Shown here: positions 1 through 7,424 of the stretch, piece by piece
Position numbering within the stretch: the first letter of the stretch is position 1
How the letters are laid out: the number at the start of each line of letters is the position of its first letter
NCBI GenBank assembly: GCA_025350145.1
Contig: JANXYH010000017.1
Location: 1 to 64,000 of the forward strand
From: Burkholderiales bacterium
Lineage (GTDB): Bacteria > Pseudomonadota > Gammaproteobacteria > Burkholderiales > Burkholderiaceae_C
Direction: 5' to 3'
Length of the DNA: 64,000 nucleotides
The notes under the pieces: generated by a model
Told to the model about the DNA's origin: nothing
Database searches by the model: none
Seen by the model: only the letters and a program-made list of their open reading frames with translations
Made by a program: the position numbers and the translations under genes

Positions 1-1
1 C

Positions 2-433
2 GGCAGCGACCTGATTCCGATCCTGGTGGCACGTGATCGCTAGTGGGCGACGGCGGACTTTCTGCTCGACGCGGTGTCCAAGGCCTGCTTGAGCCAGGCG
101 CTCAAGCCTCGCATCCACAGCGATGCGGTGCTGTGCACCGATGGCTCGGCGGCAATGGCTGCAGCCGCCCACGACATGGGTGTGCACCATGAGGCGTGCA
201 ATCGCAGCGCCGGCCAGCGCGTGCGCGGGCCTTGGCACATCCAGAACGTCAATGCATATCACGCCGGCCTGAAGGCCTGGATCGCCAGGTTCCGGGGCGT
301 GGCCACCGACTACCTGGAAAGCTATCTCGGCTGGTTCCGCGCGCTCGAACGCGCCAGCAAACGCCGAATGAAATCGGCACCCGTGCTGGCCTTGGCGCTG
401 GGGCTGGGGCTGGGACTGGGTGGGTATCACTGA
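2..433 (+). pseudogene. IS1595 (ISXO2-like) transposase, 3' part with internal stop
   Basis: The frame entering from the left edge reads as the C-terminal half of an ISXO2-like DDE transposase. The family block HIQNVNAYH, then LKAW, RFRGVAT and YLGW is clear at 238-340, and LCTDGSAA near 131-154 fits the middle DDE aspartate. Codon 41-43 is an in-frame TAG in a stretch that otherwise reads IPILVARDR then TADFLLD, so a sense codon has been lost. The 5' part is outside the window. The last codons are a Gly/Leu-rich tail from a 6-bp CTGGGG-like repeat at about 397-420. No terminal inverted repeat was identified with confidence. The copy is probably inactive unless the stop is suppressed or a restart at GTG 74 is used, which would lack the front of the catalytic domain. 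Confidence 0.75.
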
Positions 434-440
434 TTAACGC

Positions 441-629
441 TCAAAGAGCCCAAACCGTCCTATAGTGAATGCCCAACCTCGCTGCGACGTCAATTGCCAA
501 GACACCGTCACCCAGAAGAAGCAAGGTATTTGCTCGCTCCCTGCATCGCCAGTTGTCGCCCCGAGATACAATCTCTTCCAGTTTCGAACGATCACCCGGC
601 AGTAGACTCACGATATAGACCTTCGGCAT
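441..629 (-). pseudogene. IS630-family transposase, N-terminal fragment
   Basis: Sixty-two residues resemble the N-terminal helix-turn-helix segment of IS630-type transposases: a start followed by LEEIVSR, then RERANTLLLLGDG and AARLGIHYRTVW. The reading frame ends abruptly at this motif, where a full protein would continue for about 250-300 residues with the DDE domain. The break falls immediately beside the 3' end of the IS1595-type transposase, so the neighbouring element may have inserted here or joined by deletion. It is a dead remnant; the assignment rests on a short helix-turn-helix pattern only. Confidence 0.45.
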
Positions 630-694
630 AAAATTCCAAGGAAGTGCGAGATCTATATTATATGCAAAATTACAAAGAATTTAGGTTGTTAGGC

Positions 695-723
695 TTGAAA
701 AAAAGAACATTTTTCTATATATA
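695..723 (+). promoter_or_regulatory. Sigma-70-like promoter in an AT-rich patch
   Basis: On the plus strand TTGAAA (695-700) is followed, after exactly 17 bases, by TATATA (718-723). It sits inside an AT-rich stretch (about 630-735) that stands out strongly from the GC-rich surroundings. It would start a transcript near 730, just ahead of the small reading frame at 747. The composition suggests the patch came with a mobile element. The hexamers are seen directly; activity is inferred. Confidence 0.4.
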
Positions 724-746
724 ACTTAACAGCAATAGCTTACGAG

Positions 747-938
747 GTGATGCGCGTGATGAGCGGGACCATGGCCGACACGATCACCTGGCATCTGCTC
801 GATGGCGCGGGGCGCGTACACCGCTCCGAGCGCAAACACCCCGAGCTAAGCGAGCGCATGCCGATGAAGGAGCTCGCGACCTATCTCAACCTGCCGGCCG
901 AAACGCTGAGCCGGCTCAAGCAGCGCAGAATGGTCTGA
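747..938 (+). CDS. Small protein resembling a Crp-type helix-turn-helix fragment
   Basis: A 63-residue frame, starting at GTG 747 or one of the ATGs at 750, 759 or 771. Its C-terminal third, MKELATYLNLPAETLSRL, looks like the DNA-recognition helices of Crp/Fnr regulators (a domain where the motif ETxSR is common). The protein stops just after that helix, without the final wing, and there is no cAMP-binding domain upstream. It is therefore more likely a relic or chimera than a working regulator. A promoter-like sequence precedes it and a strong hairpin follows. The N-terminal half is unrecognised. Confidence 0.35.
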   Translation: MMRVMSGTMADTITWHLLDGAGRVHRSERKHPELSERMPMKELATYLNLPAETLSRLKQRRMV

Positions 939-947
939 TGACCAGAA

Positions 948-971
948 GAAAGGCGCCTGCGGGCGCCTTTC
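948..971 (-). terminator. Intrinsic terminator after the porin gene
   Basis: A perfect 10-bp stem (GAAAGGCGCC / GGCGCCTTTC) with a 4-base loop. On the minus strand it is followed by TTCTTCT, and it lies 22 bases past the porin stop codon. The same hairpin also follows the small plus-strand frame ending at 938, so it may insulate both sides. Confidence 0.8.
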
Positions 972-993
972 CGAGCAATGGGGCCTGGCTCGC

Positions 994-2541
994 TCAGAAG
1001 TCGTAGGTCAATCCCGCCGAGATCGCCTGCGCGGTATTGCCCGAAAACGGCGGGCCGCAGACGCCGCCATCCTGGCAGCCGCCGACGAACTTGTCGCCGA
1101 CGTAGTTGCGGGTGGGCAGCCCATGACCGCCGGCGCCCAACGAGTAATGTCCCCAGTGGCCGTTGACCAGGCGCGAGAAGGTCAAATAGGTCGTGGTACG
1201 CCGGTCGAGGAAGTAATGCTTGTAGCCGATCGAGTACAGATTGGCGCCGTTGTCCGACGGACCCGGTGTGGCCGCATTGCCGTACTTGTCCTGCACGCCC
1301 TGGTCGGGCTGGCCCGGCGTCTTGCCGGCATGGGCCCAGCCGAAGTTCAGGTCGTCCGTCGGCGTGAGTTTTTGCGTCGCACCCAGCCAGATCGCCGTGT
1401 GCGTGCGCTCGTCCAAACCCGAGGTGATGGCATCGCGCTTGAGCCGTTCGATAATGAAGTTCATCACCGTGGCGGTCGGCAGCGCGTACTGCACACCGAC
1501 CTTGAAGGCGCTTTCGTCACGGATGCCGATCGTGCCGGGCGTGGTTTCGTCACCGATGCGATTGACATGCTTGTGCAGTTCGTAGGCGGCGATGGCGTAG
1601 AGCAGCCCGGCCTGATAGGTCAGCGAGGAGCTGATCGCCGTGCCGTACGAGCCGTCGGTACATGAATTCGGTTGGCCGGCATTGCCGTTGAGGCCCGCAG
1701 TCGAATTGCCGCCGGTGCAATCGGGCTCGCCTATCGCATAGAGGCCGCCGCCAGTGCTGCGGTTCTGTCCCGGCGACACCAACAGGTTGAAACCGACGCC
1801 ATTGAGCGAAGGCGATTCGTACCATACCGAATGCGGCAAGCGGGTGCCGAACTCAACCCGGTTGTCGCCGCCGCTGTTGCCGATGATCGCGCCGTAGTCG
1901 CCCGGCGTGCCCGAAAAGTTGTTCATGCGGCCGGTCGATGTTTTGTAGGGCGCATCGGTCTTGCCGATCTTGATCGCGCCGAAGGCTGCACTTCTGAGGC
2001 CGATGTAGCTGTTGCGCGAGCCCAGGCCGGTCTTCTGCGCCGTGCCGTCGGTGCCCTGGTCGGAGGCGCCCGGCGTGGCTGCGTACGCGACCTCGGTCTC
2101 GAACTGGAACAACGCCTTCAGGTCGGCATTGATCGCGCGTTCACCGCGAATGCCGAAGTACGAATAGTTGCTCGACACGTCGGGCATCCAGCCGTTCTTG
2201 CCGGTAACCGGCACGCCGCCATTGAGGTAGCCGGCCATACCGTTGGTCTGGTCATCGATCGATAGATCGGCATGGCCGTAGATCGTGACTTCGCCGCCAC
2301 CGACCCGGAACGTCAGGTCGTTGCCGGGTTTCATCGTGACGGCCGCCTCGGGCGCAGGTGCCGCAACAGGTTGCTCCTGTTTCTTCTGCACCGAGCCGAT
2401 CTGTGCCTGCAATTCCTGAACCTGCTTCTGCAGCTTGTCCAGGGTGGCCTGCATGTCGGAAAGCTGGTCAGCGCGCGCACTGCCGATGCAGGCAAACGCC
2501 AGGGAACACGCAATCGCCAGCGACTTCTTCTGAACCATCAT
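994..2541 (-). CDS. Gram-negative outer-membrane porin
   Basis: A 515-residue general-diffusion porin of the type common in Burkholderiales. The start at 2541 is chosen because AAGGA lies 5 bases upstream and the protein then opens with a signal peptide (MMVQKKSLAIACSLAFAC, cleavage after SARA). Residues about 25-55 (LDKLQKQVQELQAQIGSVQKK) form a heptad-like coiled coil ahead of the barrel. The barrel begins near VTIYGHADLS and shows the usual ALFQFETEVAY and RNSYIGLRS blocks. It ends with the terminal Phe (LTYDF) needed for Bam-dependent insertion. The N-terminal coiled coil makes it longer than the usual 350-400 residue porins and may anchor a trimer or contact peptidoglycan. It is the only intact large gene in a region of broken genes. 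A 20-bp palindrome lies about 110 bases upstream. Confidence 0.9.
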   Translation of the reverse strand: MMVQKKSLAIACSLAFACIGSARADQLSDMQATLDKLQKQVQELQAQIGSVQKKQEQPVAAPAPEAAVTMKPGNDLTFRVGGGEVTIYGHADLSIDDQTNGMAGYLNGGVPVTGKNGWMPDVSSNYSYFGIRGERAINADLKALFQFETEVAYAATPGASDQGTDGTAQKTGLGSRNSYIGLRSAAFGAIKIGKTDAPYKTSTGRMNNFSGTPGDYGAIIGNSGGDNRVEFGTRLPHSVWYESPSLNGVGFNLLVSPGQNRSTGGGLYAIGEPDCTGGNSTAGLNGNAGQPNSCTDGSYGTAISSSLTYQAGLLYAIAAYELHKHVNRIGDETTPGTIGIRDESAFKVGVQYALPTATVMNFIIERLKRDAITSGLDERTHTAIWLGATQKLTPTDDLNFGWAHAGKTPGQPDQGVQDKYGNAATPGPSDNGANLYSIGYKHYFLDRRTTTYLTFSRLVNGHWGHYSLGAGGHGLPTRNYVGDKFVGGCQDGGVCGPPFSGNTAQAISAGLTYDF

Positions 2542-2652
2542 GTTGATCCTTTGCGCCGCATCTGGCCGGCAAGTTGTTGTGAGCCGGTCGGGCGCCCACA
2601 CTGTCTCCGGCAGCGCAGCCGGGTACTGCTTGCGCGGCTGCTGCACGAGTTG

Positions 2653-2672
2653 CTACTTTGCCTGCAAAGTAG
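2653..2672. promoter_or_regulatory. Perfect 20-bp palindrome upstream of the porin
   Basis: CTACTTTGC-CT-GCAAAGTAG: two perfect 9-bp arms with a 2-base centre, 112-131 bases upstream of the porin start codon. No T-run follows on either strand, so it is not an obvious terminator. Position and symmetry suit a dimeric regulator's operator for the porin, but no binding protein can be named. Confidence 0.45.
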
Positions 2673-2740
2673 GCCTGCCCCGCCGTGCTGTCGTTGACTG
2701 CGGTCAAGATTCCCAATGTGTCGCGAACAAACCACGGTCG

Positions 2741-2995
2741 TCAGCTGCGCGCCAGATGCAGCGCGACCTGCAGTGTCAGCGCCGCAGCCATCAAACACAG
2801 CAGCTTGCGCAGCAGCCCACGAAACACTTCGGGTTGAATGCGGCGCTGCAGCCGCAGGCCGGCCAACACCGCCGCCATCGAAAGCGCCGTCAGCAGCAGC
2901 GTGGCGATCGAGGTCGCAAGCGGGATCTCGCCCGCCAAGCCGAGTGTGGCCGCCTGCGTGGCACGGTCGGCGAGAAAGCACAGGTTGGGTACCTG
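2741..2995 (-). pseudogene. TauE/SafE-type permease, C-terminal fragment
   Basis: An open frame of 84 codons with no proper start reads as the last two membrane segments of a TauE/SafE (sulfite exporter/anion permease) protein. It has a hydrophobic stretch around LLLTALSMAAVLAGL, the amphipathic turn RLQRRIQPEVFRGLL typical just before the final helix, and a last helix LMAAALTLQVALHL. Full-length members have about 250 residues and 7-8 helices. Upstream the frame is closed by a stop at 2996-2998. It is a remnant; the family match is by pattern only. Confidence 0.45.
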
Positions 2996-3102
2996 TCAAG
3001 TCACGCCTGATTACGCCGATCACTGACAACGCGGCAGCAGCCACATCGTTTCACCACCTCTGCGCAGAAATCCAACTTCCTCCGCCGCGCCAGAATCGCG
3101 CC

Positions 3103-3321
3103 ATGAAGTCGCCACGCGTCATCTCTGATCCAGAAATCCTAGGCGGCACACCTGTCTTCGTCGACACGCGCGTGCCCGTCCGAATCCTGTTCGAACATCT
3201 TGAGGCCGGCGACTCTCTCGGGGTCTTTCTTGAAGACTTCCCGTCTGTCAGCCGTGCGCTGGCAATCCAGGTACTTGAGGACGCGAAAGCCTCGTTGCTG
3301 TCTGATGCGCATCGTGCTTGA
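3103..3321 (+). CDS. DUF433 family antitoxin
   Basis: A 72-residue protein with the DUF433 core: ISDPEILGGTPVFVDTRVPVRILFE, then LEAGDSL, a short helix (FLEDFPSVS) and ALAIQVLEDA. DUF433 proteins are usually the first gene of VapBC-like pairs with a DUF5615 (PIN-related) toxin, and the helix-turn-helix fold is thought to bind the operon's promoter and neutralise the toxin. ATG 3103 is taken because the family starts within a few residues of this motif. The toxin start codon overlaps its last 17 bases but the toxin itself is truncated, so the antitoxin appears intact but orphaned. Confidence 0.75.
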   Translation: MKSPRVISDPEILGGTPVFVDTRVPVRILFEHLEAGDSLGVFLEDFPSVSRALAIQVLEDAKASLLSDAHRA

Positions 3322-3385
3322 CGAGTCCGTACCTAAGCAGCCGCGAAAACCATCCCACCACCGCCCACGCCGTCCACCGGCTTGA
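3305..3385 (+). pseudogene. DUF5615 toxin, truncated after about ten codons
   Basis: The frame opens MRIVLDESVP, the exact style of DUF5615 toxins (N-terminal strand and first acidic residue of the PIN-like fold), and overlaps the DUF433 gene by 17 bases as in intact pairs. After position about 3334 the sequence turns into the complement of another degraded locus, and the remaining codons are an unrelated Arg/Pro-rich run. Normal members have about 110-120 residues. The catalytic acidic residues further on are gone, so no toxin is made. Confidence 0.65.
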
Positions 3386-3394
3386 GCGGCGCAC

Positions 3395-4470
3395 CCAGCC
3401 CTGCGGCGGCAGGCCGTCGAAGGCGCGTTGCAGCGAAGCCCGCAGCGCCTGGCGGTCCAGGGGCGGGGGTTCGGGTAAGCGGCCTGGGCTGCCAGGTCGG
3501 CGGCATGGTCCAGGCCGGACGCGGGCATGCCGATGGCGCGCAGTGAGGTCGGCGCGCCATGGCATGCGGCCAGATCTCGAACGCCTTGCGCCGCCTCGGC
3601 CGTGCCCAGGGCTGCGGCGATGCGCGCCATGGCCTCGGGCGCGGCAGCGGCGTTGTAGGCCAGGGCCTGGGGCAGGACCACGCTGTGGACTTCGGCACGC
3701 GGCAGATTGAAGCTGCCGCCCAGGGCGTGGCAGAGCTTGTGGTGCAGGCCTATGGCGACGCCGCCCAGCACAGTGCCGCACAGCCAGGCGCCGCAGAGCG
3801 CGTCGCTGCGGGCGGCGATGTCCCGCGGATCGGCGGCCAGCCGGGGCGGCGCTGCGGCGCTGGCGCGCATGCCCTCCTGCGCCATCAGCGTCAGGACCGG
3901 GTTGGTGTCGTGGGCGTACAGCCCGCCGACGGCATGGGCGATGGCGTTGAGGGCGCCGGTCACGCTCAGGCCCAGCGGCAGGTTGAGGGTCACCTCGGGG
4001 TCGTAGATGACGCTGCGGGGCAGCACCCTGGGGTCGCGCCCGGTGCGCTTCACGCCGGCCTCGGTCAGGCCCCAGATCGGCGCCACCTCGCTGCCGGCGT
4101 AGGTGGTCGGGATGGCCAGCAGCGGCAGGCCGCCGTCCAGGGCGATGGCCTTGGCCAGGCCGGTGGTCGAGCCCTCGCCGATGGCGACGGCGCAGTCCAC
4201 GCCCAGGCGTTGCGCCTGCGCCCGGGCGGCGCGGGCGGCGCGGGCGGTCTCCGGGCGGTCTCCGGGCGGTCTCGATCAGCACATGCATCCGTGCCTGGGC
4301 AAAGGTGCCGGCCGCGCGCCCGCCCAGCAGCGCCGCGACGCGCTTGGCAAGCGCGGTCTGCCCGGGGGTGCACAGCAGCAGCACGCGCTCGGCGCCGAGC
4401 AGGCCGATCTCGCGCGGCAGTTGCTGCATGCTGCCGGCACCGAAGACGATACGGCCGGCCGTCGCGGGTG
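3395..4470 (-). pseudogene. Maleylacetate reductase (iron-containing alcohol dehydrogenase), frameshifted
   Basis: Three reading frames together give a nearly full maleylacetate reductase, which reduces maleylacetate to 3-oxoadipate in aromatic ring-cleavage pathways. The N-terminal part (RIVFGAGSMQQLPREIG, LLLCTPGQTALA) is in one frame. The long middle part (AIPTTYAGSEVAPIWGLTE, NAIAHAVGGLYAHDTNP, metal-site region GLHHKLCHALGG) is in a second. The last helix (PLDRQALR, LQRAFDG) returns to the first frame. The first break is at an 11-bp tandem repeat (4241-4271): removing two copies restores a perfect ETARAARAARAQAQRLG reading. The second break, near 3460, looks like loss of one base in a C-run. 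With two frameshifts it cannot give an enzyme. Confidence 0.8.
4241..4271. repeat. 11-bp tandem repeat that breaks the reductase frame
   Basis: On the minus strand GACCGCCCGGA is present twice, followed by a 9-base partial copy. Deleting the two extra units (22 bp) restores the expected reading frame of the maleylacetate reductase, so this looks like slipped-strand or unequal duplication that inactivated the gene. Confidence 0.85.
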
Positions 4471-4516
4471 GTCTAGGTGATGTGGGCAAAGTACCCGTCG
4501 CGGCGACAGCCACGCA

Positions 4517-4669
4517 CTGGTCAGCGTCGAGCTTGATCAGGTGGATCTCGGCCTGCCCGTCCATGCACAGCGCGAACTCGGCTTGGGCACAGGCCTACCA
4601 GGGCGACTGGCCCTCGGCGCGCAGCGTCTCCAGCACAAAGTTCTGGTTCTGCCCGAACACCACTTTCTC
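4517..4669 (-). pseudogene. Fragment of a probable ring-cleavage oxygenase
   Basis: Between stops, a segment reads VVFGQNQNFVLETLRAEG, SPW, stop, then ACAQAEFALCMDG and EIHLIKLDAD. The pattern of a Trp-stop junction (TGG TAG) within otherwise good coding sequence suggests a Tyr codon was lost. The acidic cupin-like strand pattern and the place beside a maleylacetate reductase suggest a hydroquinone-type dioxygenase fragment, but I do not recognise it securely. It runs in frame into the reductase N-terminus, so the two genes were probably fused by deletion. Confidence 0.3.
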
Positions 4670-4703
4670 TCAGGGTTTGGCCTTGCCGGCTAACATCGAA
4701 TCG

Positions 4704-5186
4704 ATGCCAGCCACCGATTCGAACGACCCCATCCAGCAAGCCCGGCTCTGGCGCGACAAGGGCTGGACCGCCGAGGTCATCAAGAACAACGACGACGAAG
4801 GCTGGGCGGTGGCGATGAGCAAGGACGGTCAGGCCGAGCCGGCATTGGTTGGCCCCTGGACCATGGGCCGCGACAAAAAGAACCCCAAGCCGCTGGATGT
4901 CAACGCCTTCAACACCCTGGTCAAGACCGCCGCTGAGGTGCTGCGCCGGCATGAGCAGCAGCGCCATGCGCAACTGCACAAGCGTTTGAGCCTGGACGGG
5001 GCGCAAGGCCGGATCGACTTGACGCTGGACATCGTGCCCGACGACGATGATCCGCATGCCCTGCTGGCCGCGCATTCGCCCCAGGGCGAGCTGCTCGGCC
5101 GGGCCCGGGTCTCGGCCGGCTTCAAGCTCGATACCGCCAGCGCCGCAGCCTGGATCGACAGCGGCTACGCCAGGCCGGGGCGCTAG
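4704..5186 (+). CDS. Hypothetical cytoplasmic protein, 160 residues
   Basis: Not recognised. The protein has no signal peptide or membrane segment. Its first half is rich in Trp and charged residues (ARLWRDKGWTAEVIKNNDDEGWAV; KNPKPLDVNAFNTLVKTAAEVLRRHEQQ) and its second half is beta-rich with an acidic DIVPDDDDPHALL stretch. ATG 4704 is chosen as the first ATG in frame after the degraded region; no clear ribosome-binding site is seen. The stop overlaps the GTG of the next gene by one base, so the two are probably co-translated. It marks the return to intact coding sequence. Confidence 0.7.
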   Translation: MPATDSNDPIQQARLWRDKGWTAEVIKNNDDEGWAVAMSKDGQAEPALVGPWTMGRDKKNPKPLDVNAFNTLVKTAAEVLRRHEQQRHAQLHKRLSLDGAQGRIDLTLDIVPDDDDPHALLAAHSPQGELLGRARVSAGFKLDTASAAAWIDSGYARPGR

Positions 5187-5905
5187 TGCAGCGGGCAAGG
5201 CGGTCGGCGCTGCGGTCGACACGGTGCGGCACCGGCTGGGTGCTGCTGGCCCTGCTGGCGAGCCCGGCGCTGGCCAACGACCGGCCATTCCAGATCGCCC
5301 GCAGCGCGGTGATCGAGGACGACGAGCAGGTCTGGTCGTTTGAAACGTGGGCCGAGCGCCGGGGCAGCGTGCGCGGCCTGTCGGTCGAGCCCGAATACAC
5401 CTTCAGCGACGGCTACTCCTTGCAGTTCCAGCTCTCGCGCTACCTCGACCGGCGCGGCGAGCAGACCGGCCATGAGACCGAGCTGGAGTTCAAGAAGATC
5501 TTCAACCACATCGGCCGCGACGGCTATGGCCTGGCCTTGAGTGCGGCGCTGGGGGTTGAGCGCAGCCGCGAGGCCGGCGCCAGCCGCAGCCTGGGCCTGA
5601 AGCTGCCGATCTCGGTGATGCTGGCCGAGGGCGGGCCGACCCTGCACCTCAACCCCGGCCTGAGCAAGGCCAGCGCCAGCCCGCGTGCATGGACCAGCGC
5701 CGTGGCGATTGAACATGGCGTCATCAAGCGCAGCACCGCGTTCGCCGAATGGGCGCATGAAGGGCGGTTGCGCTTGGCCCAGATCGGCGCCCGCCACTGG
5801 CTGCGCAAAGACCGCCTGGCGATCGACATCGCCTGGCAACAGCAGCGCAGCGCCGAGGGCCGCAGCAGCGGCCTGATCTTCGGCCTGGGCTGGTACGACC
5901 TGTAA
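5186..5905 (+). CDS. Predicted outer-membrane beta-barrel protein of unknown function
   Basis: A 239-residue secreted protein. An N-terminal hydrophobic segment (WVLLALLASPALA) followed by ND fits a signal peptide cut near residue 31. The mature part alternates polar and hydrophobic residues as in beta-barrel strands (SVEPEYTFSDGYSLQFQLSRYL; GYGLALSAALGVE; LIFGLGWYDL). It ends in Tyr-Asp-Leu rather than the classical terminal Phe. GTG at 5186 overlaps the previous stop (TAGTG), implying coupling. I cannot assign a substrate; related barrels of unknown role occur in other Burkholderiales. Confidence 0.65.
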   Translation: MQRARRSALRSTRCGTGWVLLALLASPALANDRPFQIARSAVIEDDEQVWSFETWAERRGSVRGLSVEPEYTFSDGYSLQFQLSRYLDRRGEQTGHETELEFKKIFNHIGRDGYGLALSAALGVERSREAGASRSLGLKLPISVMLAEGGPTLHLNPGLSKASASPRAWTSAVAIEHGVIKRSTAFAEWAHEGRLRLAQIGARHWLRKDRLAIDIAWQQQRSAEGRSSGLIFGLGWYDL

Positions 5906-5936
5906 AGTCAAACCACCACCGCAGCGGAATTCAGCC

Positions 5937-7229
5937 ATGACCGACACCATCCCAAGCATCAACGCCAGCAGTCTGGGGGCGCAGATCGACAGCGCCGCGC
6001 AGGCGCTGGAGAGCCAGGTCATCGCCTGGCGCCGCGACCTGCACCAGCACCCCGAGCTGGGCAACCGCGAGACCCGCACCGCCGCGATCATTGCCGCGCA
6101 CCTGCGCAACATCGGCCTGGACGAGGTCCGCACCGGCGTGGCCCATACCGGCGTGGTCGGTCTGCTCAAAGGCGCCCTGCCCGGCCTGGTGGTGGCGCTG
6201 CGCGCCGACATGGACGGCCTGCCGGTGCAGGAGCAGGTCGATCTGCCCTTTGCCAGCCAGGCCCGGGCGCAATGGAACGGCGAAGAGGTTGGGGTGATGC
6301 ACGCCTGCGGCCACGACTGCCATGTCGCCATCCTGATGGGCGTGGCGCAGGTGCTGACCGGGCTGCGCAGCCAGTTGCGCGGCAGCGTCAAGTTCATCTT
6401 CCAGCCGGCCGAGGAGATGCCGCCCAAGGGCGAGGAGGGTGGCGCCAGGCTGATGATCCAGGAGGGCGCGCTGCAGAACCCGGTGCCACAGGCGATCTTC
6501 GGCCTGCATGTCACCTCGCGCCTGGGGGTCGGGCAGATCGGCTACCGGCCCGGGCCGACCATGGCCAGCTCAGACTACTTCCACATCACCGTGCAGGGCA
6601 AGCAGACCCATGGCGCCGCGCCCTGGCTGGGGGTCGACCCGATCGTCACCGCCGCGCAGGTGGTGCTGGGCTTGCAGACCGTGGTCAGCCGTGGCCTGGA
6701 CATCACCCGCGAGCCGGCGGTGGTGACGGTGGGCATGATCAAGGGCGGCAACCGCGAGAACATCATCCCCGACAGCGTCGAGATGCGCGGCACCATCCGC
6801 AGCTTCGACGAAGCCATGCGCGACGACATCCACGAGCGCGTCACAACCCTGGCCGAGGCCATAGGTCGCGGCTCGCGCGCCGTCTGCACCACTTGCATCG
6901 AGAAGAACTACCCGGTCACTGTCAACCACCCGGAGCTGACCGCTGCGATGCTGCCGACGCTGCAGCGGGTGGTCGACAGCGCCGCCCCGGCCGACTTCCA
7001 GAGCGGCCTGCAACTGGTCTCCAAGGTCACCGGTGCAGAGGATTTTTCATTCTTCCAGCAGCTCGTTCCCGGCCTGTTCATCTTCATCGGCGTGACCCCG
7101 CCCGAGATCGACCCGGCCAAGGCCTATTCCAACCATTCGCCCAAGTTCTACGCCGACGAGCGCGGCTTGCTGCTGGGCCTGCGCGCCCTGGCACACCTGA
7201 GCTGCGACTACCTGGCCTCGGCGGCCTGA
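5937..7229 (+). CDS. M20-family amidohydrolase (hippurate/IAA-amino acid hydrolase type)
   Basis: A 430-residue zinc/manganese amidohydrolase that removes acyl or amino-acid groups from N-acyl amino acids. The metal site is plain: MHACGHDCH near residues 120-128, PAEE near 156-160, the HITVQGKQTHGAAP dimerisation-domain entry, and a late GAEDFSFF motif carrying the last ligand glutamate region. The length is slightly above the usual 380-400 residues. There is no signal peptide, so it is cytoplasmic. Real substrate (hippurate, N-acetyl amino acid, auxin conjugate) cannot be told from sequence. It follows the barrel-protein gene by 31 bases and may share its transcript. Confidence 0.85.
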   Translation: MTDTIPSINASSLGAQIDSAAQALESQVIAWRRDLHQHPELGNRETRTAAIIAAHLRNIGLDEVRTGVAHTGVVGLLKGALPGLVVALRADMDGLPVQEQVDLPFASQARAQWNGEEVGVMHACGHDCHVAILMGVAQVLTGLRSQLRGSVKFIFQPAEEMPPKGEEGGARLMIQEGALQNPVPQAIFGLHVTSRLGVGQIGYRPGPTMASSDYFHITVQGKQTHGAAPWLGVDPIVTAAQVVLGLQTVVSRGLDITREPAVVTVGMIKGGNRENIIPDSVEMRGTIRSFDEAMRDDIHERVTTLAEAIGRGSRAVCTTCIEKNYPVTVNHPELTAAMLPTLQRVVDSAAPADFQSGLQLVSKVTGAEDFSFFQQLVPGLFIFIGVTPPEIDPAKAYSNHSPKFYADERGLLLGLRALAHLSCDYLASAA

Positions 7230-7424
7230 GGCCGGCCTGGCCTGGCGCCAGGGCAAACAGTGACGTATGCCCGCAGACGCAGCGGCTGCAGGCATCACCC
7301 CCCCAAATGCGCTGTCTGCCGCCGCCTTATCCGGGGTCCAAAGCTGGCATGCTTTGCTTCAATCGTCACAGCCCGACCCACCCGGCCCACACCCGGCAGG
7401 TCGGCACGACCCGGGAGCGTCACC

